64,000 bases of DNA from Bacteroidota bacterium (GCA_023251535.1 JAHEYP010000008.1:1-64000); one strand, 5' to 3'. Shown: positions 1 through 9,128, counted from the stretch's first letter. Program-made: numbers and translations. Notes: generated by a model from the sequence alone, not told the origin.

Positions 1-52
1 CGAAATCCAAAATTCAATCCCGATAGCTATCGGGACAAAATCCAAAATTCTA
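1..52. repeat. Palindrome flanked by short direct repeats
   Basis: A perfect 16-base palindrome, CCCGATAGCTATCGGG (19-34), is flanked on both sides by copies of AAATCCAAAATTC. A related AATCCAAAATCCAAAATTCT string occurs at 2361-2380. The element ends 2 bases before the stop codon of the neighbouring minus-strand gene, so it may act as its 3' hairpin. I read it as a dispersed repeat of this genome, but copy number cannot be known from one window. Confidence 0.6.
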
Positions 53-1600
53 TTAATTTTTAGCAAACCTGCCTGTTAACACTTCTTTATCAGTAACCAA
101 CCTAACAATATAAACGCCAGTTGAAAAGCTAGACATATTTAAGTTTTGGGTGTAATATTCGGAAGATAATTTACCGGATTCTTGCTTAAGCAACTCTCCG
201 TTTATTGAGAACAATTGAAATTGGAAATTTCTACCTCTTAAATTTTTTGCGTTTATAAATGCTGTAGACCAACCTGCATCATAAAAAATGGCTAATGAGT
301 TTGCCTCCTTTATTATATCGTTTAAGCTTACGGTTAAAGTATCACATGCGCTGCCTCGTAAAGCACCTAGTTCGTAATTAGGATTGTTTGGCAGCCCATA
401 ATAAGACCTATGGCCACCCAAGTAAAAACTAAAAGGTTGAAAATCGCAAGCGGCGCCCAAACTATCTGGGTAATTAACAACTGACAAATTCTCATTTATT
501 GCATTCCATGTAGTATCACAATACAAATAATCAAATCCACAATCAAGTGAATTAGCAATGCAACTTAAATAAATCTTACCGTCGCGACCTAATTTTACTA
601 AGCCCATTCGATCGTCTTTGGGCAAGGCTAGTAATGTATCTGCACTAGCCAAAAAATTACCTGCATTTAAATTATATTGCACAAAATACGAAGTATCACT
701 GCTTGAACCAGCAAGCATAGTAGAGAGATATAATTTTGAATCGTCAGGCGACAATGCCATACCCCAATAATTCCTTCGCCAAGTTGTGGCTTTGGGAGCT
801 AATATTGTATCATTAGAAATAACACCAGTACATCGATCAAAATCAAATCGTTCTATCAATCCACTATTAATACACTCATAAAATTTGTCACCATTCTTAT
901 TAAATTCTATACTTACCGCCCCCCCCCCAATATATGAGGTTCCAATATTCTGATGACTTGAAAGAGAAATACCACTCGGCGAAATTAAATACAAATAATA
1001 AGAATTTAATGATTGCGTATAACTCCATTCACGAATTAATATCCACCAATCTCTTCCATTGCCATGCTTAATTGCAGTAACACAATCATTTGTTTGAAAA
1101 GTTTGCAATTGCACATTTTTTTGCAAAACATAACCGGCTCCATTATTCAAACTCATATCAAGCAAGCTATAATAAAACCCTTGGTTAATTGGTGTAACGC
1201 CGGCCGTAAATATGTAAAATTGATTAATATTGGCAGGATTGGTAACGATTGCCATTTCGTTATACCATTCTGTTCCTTTCAAACTATCTCCATTAACTAT
1301 TATATTATGACTTTTATTTATTATAAAGCCCATATCGTAAGTATACGGAGGACCAGGTGGTCTAAAAATAGTTTGATTTGGAGTGCCACCATAAAAAATT
1401 AAATCACCTAAACTATCACAAATACTTACACAAGTACCTCTAACGCGCAATATACTAGAGTCAGGTATTGGATTATTTAAATTTTTAAAATTTATTGCGG
1501 CGCTATCTCCAAATGCCCAAAAACGATCGGTGAACTGGGCATATGTATTTCCTGCTACCAACAACAAAACAAAAACCAACAAGCTTTTTATCGCCTTCAT
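53..1600 (-). CDS. T9SS-sorted secreted beta-propeller-like protein with G10 tract
   Basis: A 515-residue secreted protein. The start at 1600 (MKAIKSLL) is preferred over an upstream in-frame codon at 1624 because it begins a clean signal peptide ending in NTYAQ. The mature N-terminus has the pattern W-FGD-A-NF-N shared with the gene at 2379-4421, followed by propeller-like stretches (LSPDDSKLYLST, LGRDGKIYLS). The last 70 or so residues form a T9SS type A sorting domain ending in a GVYIVRL strand and a short basic tail. The protein should therefore be exported across the outer membrane and attached or released at the surface. A run of ten G on the coding strand (919-928) encodes three glycines near residue 225. 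Loss or gain of one G creates a stop codon almost at once. The ligand or activity is unknown. Confidence 0.8.
   Translation of the reverse strand: MKAIKSLLVFVLLLVAGNTYAQFTDRFWAFGDSAAINFKNLNNPIPDSSILRVRGTCVSICDSLGDLIFYGGTPNQTIFRPPGPPYTYDMGFIINKSHNIIVNGDSLKGTEWYNEMAIVTNPANINQFYIFTAGVTPINQGFYYSLLDMSLNNGAGYVLQKNVQLQTFQTNDCVTAIKHGNGRDWWILIREWSYTQSLNSYYLYLISPSGISLSSHQNIGTSYIGGGAVSIEFNKNGDKFYECINSGLIERFDFDRCTGVISNDTILAPKATTWRRNYWGMALSPDDSKLYLSTMLAGSSSDTSYFVQYNLNAGNFLASADTLLALPKDDRMGLVKLGRDGKIYLSCIANSLDCGFDYLYCDTTWNAINENLSVVNYPDSLGAACDFQPFSFYLGGHRSYYGLPNNPNYELGALRGSACDTLTVSLNDIIKEANSLAIFYDAGWSTAFINAKNLRGRNFQFQLFSINGELLKQESGKLSSEYYTQNLNMSSFSTGVYIVRLVTDKEVLTGRFAKN
919..928 (-). repeat. G10 homopolymer inside coding sequence
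   Basis: Ten consecutive G on the coding strand read ATT GGG GGG GGG GCG GTA. With nine G the frame becomes GGG GGG GGG CGG TAA, an immediate stop. With eleven G it reaches TAA within about ten codons. Such tracts are typical slipped-strand contingency loci. In this AT-rich sequence I saw no other run of this kind. Confidence 0.8.
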
Positions 1601-2378
1601 AAAGTGCATCCTTAAAGTGACCAATATTTACCAAATGTATATATAAATCACTAAAAAAGGAAATAGGTAAGCAATTAAACGTTTGTAAGCGTTTATCTCC
1701 CGACTATTTGAAGATTTTTTTGTAATTTTAATTAGGGAGGGAACTTGCTGTACCCAATTCTGAAAATAGGGATTAAGGTTAAGGGAGGTTTTCGAGAAAA
1801 AATTAATTTAGAAAGGTGAGGCGCCAGCCCCATCTTGGCTTATTTCGACTCCATCTCGACTTATTTCGACTCCATCTCGACTCCGCTCGATGACCAACTC
1901 AATAACCGCCGCTCGATGACCATGTCTCGACTCCATTTCGACTCCCCTCAATGACCAGCTCGACAACCACGAATCATAAAAAGATTTCGCAATACGTTTC
2001 GCGAACCATGAAATAGAGCTGAAAAAGCTCACTATCCTGACGATAAATGCCAGGACAAGCCTCGAACCATAAAAAGATTTCGCCTCTCGCTTCGCGAACC
2101 AAGAACCATGAACTAAGAACCATACAGTAGAACTGAAAAAGCACACTGCATGGCAAGCCAAGAACATTTTTTTTTCACTCCCAATTCAAAGGAAAATTCA
2201 ATCCTCTACCCTCAACTCTATACGATAAACATCTCGCTATCCGCATCGCGAACTATGAACAAAGAACTAGGAACCTTTTTTTCCAACTTACAATTCAAAC
2301 GAAAATCCTTTCCTCCACCCTTATTTCTATCCAAAAAACATCTCGCTATCCGCATCGCGCAATCCAAAATCCAAAATT
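1601..2378. repeat. Gene-free stretch with mosaic repeats
   Basis: About 780 bases without a convincing gene. From about 1845 there are repeated TCGACTCCATCTCGAC-like strings. From 1974 there are fragments of CGCTTCGCGAACCAAGAACC and of GAACCAT/GAACTAA heptamers. ATCTCGCTATCCGCATCGCG occurs twice (about 2231 and 2340). The stretch ends with AATCCAAAATCCAAAATTCT, whose last bases form the stop codon of the next minus-strand gene. The same building blocks recur at 19620-20170. Open frames here are made of repeat sequence and lack any protein-like pattern. Confidence 0.7.
1632..1639 (-). promoter_or_regulatory. Bacteroidota -7 promoter element
   Basis: On the minus strand the sequence is TACATTTG, an exact match to the TAnnTTTG consensus, about 31 bases upstream of the start at 1600. 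No good TTTG -33 box is visible at the usual spacing, so this rests on the -7 box alone. Confidence 0.45.
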
Positions 2379-4421
2379 CTAATACACAACCGTAAACACT
2401 CCCCTCCTCTTATACATTCCACCTAAATCATCTCTGCATGTAAACACAAAACTGTAAATACCTTCGGGAGTTGATGCTGTGGGCCAAATATTTGTTGTGG
2501 AGCTTCGTGAAAATATGGGTTGGTTCCAGCGGTTGTAAATATTTAAGTTGTAATCGGCAGGAACATCCCCATAGGGAATAAAATAATCGTTGAGTCCGTC
2601 GCCGTCGGGAGTGATGGCTGAGGGAAAGAAAATTAAAAACGGACAAGTGTCTTCTACTAATAACGAATCTTTTTGCACACATCCACTGTCGGTTATGCTG
2701 GTGATGTTTATCCATCCCGGAATATTTACCGATATCACTTTCGATGTATCTCCGGTCGACCAACTATAATTATCGTTTGTTGTTACTTTCAGTAATGCGT
2801 CGATATTAAAATCGGGACATAAAGGATTTATCATTTCGATTTTCACCGAAGGATTTGGCAACTTCCTAACGGTAAGGGTATCCGAAAATATACATCCGTT
2901 AAATGTTACTGTAAGCACTTCAGTACTCCCCGACTCAATTATGTTTAAAGGAGAAGTAGAACCATCGGACCATTCATAAGTATCGTAACCGGATGATACA
3001 CTTACGGGCAATGATAATCCTTCGCATAAGGAGGTGTCGGCGCCTAAATTAATTACAGGCAAAGGATTAACTTTTACCATCAATGAAATGGTATCAGTAT
3101 AACAAGGATAGTTAATTATCAAACCAACCGAAAAGGTACCTGATGATAAATATAAATGCGAGAATTTTTCAGGTACTGTTGCTGCCACATACTGATCCGT
3201 TGATCCATCGCCCCAATCAATTGTATAGGATGATGCAAATCCTCCTATATGATCTGGCACTACAAATACCGTATCGTTTAAGCAAACCGAGTCGCTGGTA
3301 AGATTTGTGGTTACATCAGTAAAAGTCTGAACAAAATCGGGAAGCCCTACGAAGCAGGAATGTCCGGCTAAATACAAATCGTTACGTATGTATTTACAGT
3401 CGGGATATGCCAAAGATGGTTTCTCTACCGCTGCTAAATATGTACTTACCGATACCGCTGCGTACAACTTACCATCGGGAGCTAATTGTAGATCGCCATA
3501 TTCTCCGCTAAATAATGAGTCGAGCAAAACTTGATGATAATTTCCTGTTGCACTATAATTTTGATAATCGAATTGATACAATCGCGAATAGGTTGAAGTT
3601 GAATAATAAAGAAATTTTTCGTCTACCGAAAAAGCCACTCCAACTGGTTGCATAATGTTCAATTGCAACAAGGGATTTGCTGTTGAAACAATTCCTGTTT
3701 GCTTATCGAAATGGTAAACCATCAATCGGTCTGAACCTTTATAAGCAACCGCTAATTTATCTCCCGAAGGGGAGAATTTCATCAATCCTTCAATCTCCGA
3801 TGCGAGCGGTGGGACAGTCCCAGGCACAATACTAACGATAGGCGTAGCCGAAATCCCAGATGCGGTTACTAAATACGATAAAAATGCTGCTTGAGTATGG
3901 CTATAGATCACCAACCAATAATCGACATTATTCGAATGCATGGTGGCCGATAATTTATTAGCGATCAAGGAATCGAGTCGATTATTTGCACTTGAGACTT
4001 GTAGATTTCCCGCAGTATAATCAACTGTTGAGCAGTACAAATTGAAAGTATCTACATTATACTTATTGATGTGAAATAATAACACACGATCATTATTTCC
4101 TGGAACAGGAACAAACAAACACTCAGAAGGCGAGTTCGATGAAAAGAGAGTACCTCCAGTAATTATTGCAGCATTTTCATCTTTTATCTCCGTTGCGTTA
4201 GAATGCAAAGTAAATCGTCCGGCACAATCAGTATAAACCGACGATCCCGACAATGAATAATTCCCATACGACCCCGCCGTTGCTTGATGATTTTGAAAAT
4301 TCAGATACGCTTGATCGCCAAACGACCAATTTGAAATAGGGCCTTGACCATTTAAATCGTTACAAAAAGCACAAAAGGCAGCCACCAATACATAAAACAA
4401 TATATGGCGGCCACCTTTCAT
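2379..4421 (-). CDS. T9SS type B (gliding-motility C-terminal domain) secreted protein with PKD domain
   Basis: A 680-residue exported protein. It opens with a signal peptide (MKGGRHILFYVLVAAF, then NGQG) and the W-FGD-A-NF-N N-terminal pattern also seen in the gene at 53-1600. Residues 30-370 look like a beta-propeller with lactonase-type strands. A PKD-like fold follows near residues 375-450 (TIDWGDGSTDQY), then Ig-like repeats containing YEWSDGS and YSWSTGD. The C-terminal 90 residues match the CHU_C/type B sorting domain (FFPSAITPDGDGLNDYF, then YNRW and a G-V-FTVVY end). It is the last gene of the run that starts with the sigma factor at 7988, 42 bases after the preceding gene. Binding target is unknown. 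The stop codon lies within a dispersed repeat. Confidence 0.85.
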   Translation of the reverse strand: MKGGRHILFYVLVAAFCAFCNDLNGQGPISNWSFGDQAYLNFQNHQATAGSYGNYSLSGSSVYTDCAGRFTLHSNATEIKDENAAIITGGTLFSSNSPSECLFVPVPGNNDRVLLFHINKYNVDTFNLYCSTVDYTAGNLQVSSANNRLDSLIANKLSATMHSNNVDYWLVIYSHTQAAFLSYLVTASGISATPIVSIVPGTVPPLASEIEGLMKFSPSGDKLAVAYKGSDRLMVYHFDKQTGIVSTANPLLQLNIMQPVGVAFSVDEKFLYYSTSTYSRLYQFDYQNYSATGNYHQVLLDSLFSGEYGDLQLAPDGKLYAAVSVSTYLAAVEKPSLAYPDCKYIRNDLYLAGHSCFVGLPDFVQTFTDVTTNLTSDSVCLNDTVFVVPDHIGGFASSYTIDWGDGSTDQYVAATVPEKFSHLYLSSGTFSVGLIINYPCYTDTISLMVKVNPLPVINLGADTSLCEGLSLPVSVSSGYDTYEWSDGSTSPLNIIESGSTEVLTVTFNGCIFSDTLTVRKLPNPSVKIEMINPLCPDFNIDALLKVTTNDNYSWSTGDTSKVISVNIPGWINITSITDSGCVQKDSLLVEDTCPFLIFFPSAITPDGDGLNDYFIPYGDVPADYNLNIYNRWNQPIFSRSSTTNIWPTASTPEGIYSFVFTCRDDLGGMYKRRGVFTVVY

Positions 4422-4463
4422 TTAACTAAAGTAGAAAATAAATCTCAATAGTGCAACGAACCC

Positions 4464-6056
4464 CTACTGACAAATAATCTTACTTGTGTAATTTTTATTT
4501 CCATCGCTTAACGATACTATGTACATTCCTTGTGAAAGATTACTGACATCGACCGACAATAAATCGGCAGATGAGTAATTATTCAACAGTACTTCTTGTC
4601 CTGTTATATCAATGATTTTGAGCGCAATTCTTTTCCCTTTCATGTCATCAGGACAAACAATCTCGACAGTACTTCCAGTTAGCGAAGATTTCACCATCAA
4701 ATTGTGATGCTCGATATCATTTATCGTTAACGCACTACCGTTATATAAATTTTGAATATGCTGTGCATCGGTTAGCAGCTGGCCTAATGACGATAAAGTT
4801 CCATTGCTTCCATAAGAAACGACATAAGCCATTTCAAAGGTTTTTACACCTCCAGCAAGTAAATCAAACGGTCCAACAGTTCCTAAAATTCTCCAATCAT
4901 CAGGCACAACTCCGGCACTAGCCATGGTCCAATCATTACTAGGAAAGGCAGGATCTGTCAATCCCGGAAAGGCATAATTGCAGTTAGTCCCAATCAAATC
5001 AAAGCCCGCATTTCCGTACGTCATATGCTGACCATTTATCCATTCTGCTTTCAATAAATGGTAAAAATCTCCACCTAAAACAGGATTACCTTTCAATGTA
5101 TCATTATTGATATTGTAATAATACATCGAATGTGATATTGAAGTATTTAAGAATTTCAATCCGCATGCAGGAGCGTTGTATCCATAACAATTACTTCCTT
5201 CATCATTGGCATCACCATTGACAACATATACCATTGATTGACCAACATCAGTACCTATATGATCATCGACTGCATTACCCAAATCGAAATCGGTCCAGTT
5301 ACTAAAGTAAACATCATGATAATCTTGTCCCGAAAAATTCTTCAATTGCAGCTTTACAAAAACGGTATTGCTTACAGCAACATCTGCAGAATTATACATG
5401 TAAGCCATCACATGATATTCCGTTTTCATTGAAGGCGTTCCATTTTGAGGAGCTGCATAATTATCGTTTGCAATAAAATAAGCGGCAACATCACCAGGGA
5501 AAACAGGATATTCTCCTAAAGCTGGTTCATAAATGCTATTCATATTACTATCGTAAAATGGAGCCAACACTTTATTATAACTACTTCCTACAGGAGCATT
5601 TCCTGGCCATGTTTCAATATCGGTAGGCATTACATACCAAGGCTGATTCCAGTTAGCGATATGATATTGCACCTGAGCTTTTGTTAAGCACCATACATGA
5701 TCCCAAAGAGCAGGAACCGCAGCGGTAGCGTTTAGCGTATCTAAAGGACCGGGATAATAATTCTGATCTCCACTTTGAGCGTACGTTTGCTGACTTACAT
5801 GAAGCACATTTGAATTATCGAGTCCGCCTAACCAAAACGACGAAGCGTATATAGGGCTTTTGCCACTACCGGCAGGACTTTCGAAAAATCCGTGCTGAGA
5901 TTGACTATCAAAAAACAATTCGAGATTACTAAACACTCGACTCGATAAAGAAGTGTTTGTCAGCGTACCGTAGTTCGTTTGCGCCGAAACTTTGAGCGCA
6001 GGAAGGCTTAGCATTAGCAAAAAGCTAACGCGTATAGTGACTAATAAATTTTTCAT
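4464..6056 (-). CDS. T9SS type A secreted protein of unknown function
   Basis: A 530-residue exported protein with signal peptide (start MKNLLVTIRVSFLLML, cleavage after LKVSAQ). The N-terminal part has a Bacteroidota-specific pattern (GKSPIYASSFWLGG) that I have no enzymatic assignment for. The middle is rich in aromatic and Asn/Gly residues, as in surface beta proteins. The last 75 residues form a T9SS type A sorting domain with a GMYIVSL strand and TSKIICQ end. The gene starts 1 base after the stop of the barrel protein at 6058-7428, so it is almost surely co-transcribed with the ECF sigma factor. No catalytic motif was recognised. Confidence 0.8.
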   Translation of the reverse strand: MKNLLVTIRVSFLLMLSLPALKVSAQTNYGTLTNTSLSSRVFSNLELFFDSQSQHGFFESPAGSGKSPIYASSFWLGGLDNSNVLHVSQQTYAQSGDQNYYPGPLDTLNATAAVPALWDHVWCLTKAQVQYHIANWNQPWYVMPTDIETWPGNAPVGSSYNKVLAPFYDSNMNSIYEPALGEYPVFPGDVAAYFIANDNYAAPQNGTPSMKTEYHVMAYMYNSADVAVSNTVFVKLQLKNFSGQDYHDVYFSNWTDFDLGNAVDDHIGTDVGQSMVYVVNGDANDEGSNCYGYNAPACGLKFLNTSISHSMYYYNINNDTLKGNPVLGGDFYHLLKAEWINGQHMTYGNAGFDLIGTNCNYAFPGLTDPAFPSNDWTMASAGVVPDDWRILGTVGPFDLLAGGVKTFEMAYVVSYGSNGTLSSLGQLLTDAQHIQNLYNGSALTINDIEHHNLMVKSSLTGSTVEIVCPDDMKGKRIALKIIDITGQEVLLNNYSSADLLSVDVSNLSQGMYIVSLSDGNKNYTSKIICQ

Positions 6057-6057
6057 G

Positions 6058-7428
6058 TTACTTTATTTTTAACTCGATACCAATCGAACCGTTCAACTGA
6101 GGAGAGGCAGTATAATTGACAGCTTTATACGATGCAGAAGAATTCATCCATTTTAGGTAATTACCAGCAACAAACACTTTCAACTTCGGACTAACCAAAT
6201 AACTTACATTTAATCCTGCAGCAAGTGCATAGGTTAAATCACTAAACGTGAATTTCTCAGAATAATAATCAATCGCTTCGCCCGAATAATTATGCGTTAT
6301 AGTATTCTTAGCTGCATTGAACGAAGCTAGGATTCCTGCATTCGGCTCAACAGACCATGAACCTAACGGCCATGCATATGCTAATTTCACCGGGAACATA
6401 AATGAAGAGATGCGTGCATCACCATTAACCGACACTTCACCAATTTTAGAAACGAGAGAAGTATCATAATCGACAACCATTACAGGAGGATCGAAAGGAG
6501 AAATAATGAATCCGATGGTTGAATCAATTTGCAATGCATCATACTTATAACTATCATGCAGCGATGTTTTCAAATGTCCGCGTTTATATTCAAATCCCGT
6601 AAGCACACTTGTATGTTTACCCAAAGTATAACGCAATTGTATTCCCGCCGAGAAATTCGTTGCCGCATTTTTCACATCGGCATTTAAATTTTTATCGAGA
6701 TTAATTTCCGACAAACTATTTGGAGCAGCTCCAACATAGAAGAGAATCGATGCAGGAGGAGTATAACCTTGCGCAGGATTATCTTGCGTTTGAATTGTAT
6801 TTTCTGCTACGGCATCATCTTTAAATCCTATCATCTTCATGAACGCAATAAGATCAGGTGCCGAGACAATATTATTATCAGCAATAGCCTTCGAATTAGT
6901 TGGCGCCAATGCTAGAAGAGAAGCGTCTATTGAAGAATAAGCATTAGTACGACGATTATTTATCCTTCGCGAAGCTGCAAATAAACGATTGTGACGAGCA
7001 GCATTATTATTGTTAGCAGAAACAGTATTCAGTGAAGCAGTGATAGTAGCTGCATCAGCATTTAACGATGTAGAAGGATTGTCAAATTGATTATCAGAAG
7101 TCGTGTTAGAAATTGGAGCAACCGTTTCTGCGGCAATATTATTAGAAGCAGATGCAGTTGAGTGCTTAGCATTTGCAGCAGCAACATTCGCGGCAGCAAT
7201 AGCATGATTATTTAAATTCGAACCATTCGTCATTTTTATAAACGAGAAAGCAATGAGCAATAAAATTGCATCGCTAAATAAAAAGCCTCTGATCCAAGTC
7301 AGATAGTCGTTCGCATTCACATCTAGTTTCGTCGCAATATCATCGAACGCAAAAGGGACTTCCTCCTCTGCGGATTTCAGCTTACGACGAATGCTGTCAT
7401 CAAAATAATTTTCCTGTTGCGTGCTCAT
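6058..7428 (-). CDS. Inner-membrane segment joined to outer-membrane barrel; probable partner of ECF sigma
   Basis: A 456-residue protein with an unusual layout. Residues 1-43 are charged and cytoplasmic-looking (SIRRKLKSAEEEVPFAFDDI). One hydrophobic segment follows (about 45-65, FLFSDAILLLIAFSFI), then an Ala/Asn/Thr-rich linker of roughly 130 residues, and a C-terminal region (about 220-456) with alternating beta strands like PorT/OmpA-type outer-membrane barrels, ending in GIELKIK. Its ATG overlaps the sigma factor stop (TGATG), so expression is coupled. Position and N-terminus suggest an anti-sigma role: the short cytoplasmic part could hold the sigma factor while the barrel senses the envelope. 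No classical anti-sigma motif is visible. A plain outer-membrane protein is the alternative, but the internal membrane segment does not look like a cleavable signal peptide. Confidence 0.65.
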   Translation of the reverse strand: MSTQQENYFDDSIRRKLKSAEEEVPFAFDDIATKLDVNANDYLTWIRGFLFSDAILLLIAFSFIKMTNGSNLNNHAIAAANVAAANAKHSTASASNNIAAETVAPISNTTSDNQFDNPSTSLNADAATITASLNTVSANNNNAARHNRLFAASRRINNRRTNAYSSIDASLLALAPTNSKAIADNNIVSAPDLIAFMKMIGFKDDAVAENTIQTQDNPAQGYTPPASILFYVGAAPNSLSEINLDKNLNADVKNAATNFSAGIQLRYTLGKHTSVLTGFEYKRGHLKTSLHDSYKYDALQIDSTIGFIISPFDPPVMVVDYDTSLVSKIGEVSVNGDARISSFMFPVKLAYAWPLGSWSVEPNAGILASFNAAKNTITHNYSGEAIDYYSEKFTFSDLTYALAAGLNVSYLVSPKLKVFVAGNYLKWMNSSASYKAVNYTASPQLNGSIGIELKIK

Positions 7429-7988
7429 CAGCTGGCGGTATTCAAAAATGAATAATTGATTTTACTACTCACTATAATTTTTTTCTGAAGCACAAGACGT
7501 GCTTTCAGCAATTGTGTTCGAGAAGTGCTTTCTGAAATGTTTAACATGCCGGCAATATCTTTATGATCATAACCTTCGATCACATATAGGTTAAAGACAG
7601 TGCGATATCCCGCCGGAAGAGCAGCTATCAATGCCAACAACTCTTTTTCATCGAGGTGCGACAAGGCACTATTGAATCCGGGATTAACATTGAAAGTATC
7701 TTCAATTGGATCTTCGCGTAGTTGTTGCGTCTTGCGGATTGAATTAAGGGCGGTATTTACTACGATGCGTCGCATCCAAGCCTCCAGCACACCTTCTCCC
7801 CTATAGGTATTCAGCTGACGAAAGATCTTCACGAAAGCATCTTGCAGCACATCAGCCGCCCCATCGCGGTTGCCGATATACCTAAGAGCTACCGCCATAA
7901 AACGCCCTTTAAAGGTATCGAACAGCTCTCTTTGAGCCACCCGATCGCCTTTAAGGCATTGTTCTATGAGGATCTTTTCGTTAAGCAT
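7428..7988 (-). CDS. RNA polymerase ECF sigma factor (sigma-70 family)
   Basis: A 186-residue ECF sigma factor. The start at 7988 (MLNEKILIEQCLKGD) fits the family; an in-frame upstream extension of 24 residues is not sigma-like. Region 2 spans about residues 20-90, with DVLQDAFVKIF and WMRRIVVNTALNSIRK. Region 4 spans about 115-178, with LPAGYRTVFNLYVIEGYDHKDIA and a helix-turn-helix (ISESTSRTQLLKAR). It should direct polymerase to envelope-related promoters. It is the first gene of a tight minus-strand operon with a membrane/barrel protein and two T9SS cargo genes. I could not find a clear -7 box upstream, so autoregulation by its own promoter type is possible but not shown. Confidence 0.9.
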   Translation of the reverse strand: MLNEKILIEQCLKGDRVAQRELFDTFKGRFMAVALRYIGNRDGAADVLQDAFVKIFRQLNTYRGEGVLEAWMRRIVVNTALNSIRKTQQLREDPIEDTFNVNPGFNSALSHLDEKELLALIAALPAGYRTVFNLYVIEGYDHKDIAGMLNISESTSRTQLLKARLVLQKKIIVSSKINYSFLNTAS

Positions 7989-8174
7989 AACCCGATACTT
8001 TTCAGATACAAGACAAGCGCTGTTTTGGAAACGTTGTCCGGGATTCAAAAAAAATTGCAATTATTTTACACCTTAATATTAAGAAATATTATTAGTTTAG
8101 CAAAATGAATTTGCGTATTAACTCGTTTCTAGTGAATTAATTACAATATTTTTACCTATCAAAACGCCTGTTTT

Positions 8175-8381
8175 ATGAAAAAAGGCCTAATTATTAAAAG
8201 AAGACCCTTCCTGAGCATTTTGCTCATTCTTCTGCTTTCCACCGCATTTGCGGCCATTGTTAAGTACAATTTGCTGGGCAATTTGGTGAGTGATATATTG
8301 ATCGGAATTACGGCTCTTATATTGGTTGTTGCCAGTATTATCTTTATCACTTATATCGACACTACGCCAACCGAAAATTAA
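8175..8381 (+). CDS. Small two-helix membrane protein
   Basis: A 68-residue protein with a basic N-terminus (MKKGLIIKRRP) and two hydrophobic helices (about residues 12-30 and 38-60), ending in polar TPTEN. I do not recognise a family. The gene is convergent with the ABC ATPase gene, and the two stop codons overlap by 4 bases. The clear helices and plausible ATG support a real gene, but there is no conserved motif. Confidence 0.5.
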   Translation: MKKGLIIKRRPFLSILLILLLSTAFAAIVKYNLLGNLVSDILIGITALILVVASIIFITYIDTTPTEN

Positions 8382-9127
8382 TGCTTGCGCATACTTTTCA
8401 TGATTTTGCTCGCATAAACAAAATCGATGAGCTCGGGATTATCCGACATTTCTAATTCTTCAAAAGTTCCTTCCCAATAATTTTTTCCTTTATAGATAAA
8501 AACTATCTTCTCTCCCATTTCGGTGAGTGAATTCATGTCGTGGGTATTCACAACTGTTGTAGTGCCGAATTCCTGCGTTATCTCCATAATTAGATTATCG
8601 ATTACGATCGATGTTTTGGGATCTAGTCCAGAGTTAGGCTCATCGCAAAACAAATATTTCGGATTCATCGATATCGCTCGAGCGATAGCCACACGCTTCT
8701 TCATCCCTCCCGAAATCTCTGAAGGAAAAAGTTTGTTTGAATTGACAAGATTTACGCGCTGAAGACAAAAATTTACTCGGTCGAGTTTTTCTTCTTGCGA
8801 CATATGCGTAAACATATTCAACGGGAACATCACATTTTGCTCAACCGTTAATGAATCGAATAATGCCCCACCTTGAAACACCATTCCTATTTCCTGACGA
8901 ATCGGCTTTCGCTCTTTAAAATTCATTTCACTGAAATTTCTTCCATCAAAATACACAGCGCCTTTATCCACTTCAAACAATCCTACAGTACATTTCATCA
9001 ATACTGTTTTTCCCATTCCACTTTGTCCGATGATAAGATTCACTTTTCCTGTTTCGAACGTACACGAAACATCATCGAGTACTGTTTTCTCGCCAAAGGT
9101 TTTGTAAATATGATCAACTTTAATCAT
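8378..9127 (-). CDS. mlaF: MlaF-type ABC transporter ATP-binding protein
   Basis: A 249-residue ATPase of the phospholipid/MCE transport class. Walker A is GQSGMGKT (34-41), the signature is ISGGMKKR (about 140-147) and Walker B with catalytic Glu is LFCDEP (about 165-170), followed by SGLD and a switch His in NTHD. The GQSGMGKT form and the downstream PNSGLDP pattern match the MlaF/Ttg2A family rather than generic importers. The ATG follows the permease stop by 1 base. With MlaE it should power lipid traffic between the membranes. The MCE subunit MlaD is not in this window and would be encoded elsewhere. Confidence 0.88.
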   Translation of the reverse strand: MIKVDHIYKTFGEKTVLDDVSCTFETGKVNLIIGQSGMGKTVLMKCTVGLFEVDKGAVYFDGRNFSEMNFKERKPIRQEIGMVFQGGALFDSLTVEQNVMFPLNMFTHMSQEEKLDRVNFCLQRVNLVNSNKLFPSEISGGMKKRVAIARAISMNPKYLFCDEPNSGLDPKTSIVIDNLIMEITQEFGTTTVVNTHDMNSLTEMGEKIVFIYKGKNYWEGTFEELEMSDNPELIDFVYASKIMKSMRKH

Positions 9128-9128
9128 G

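Noticed and set aside
1064..1402. Plus-strand open frame opposite the first T9SS gene
   Set aside because: It is antisense to a gene with signal peptide and sorting domain, and its translation shows no domain or signal.
1808..2167. Open frames in the repeat stretch (also 1974-2156 and 2150-2395)
   Set aside because: Translations follow the nucleotide repeats and have low-complexity residues; no start context or family pattern.
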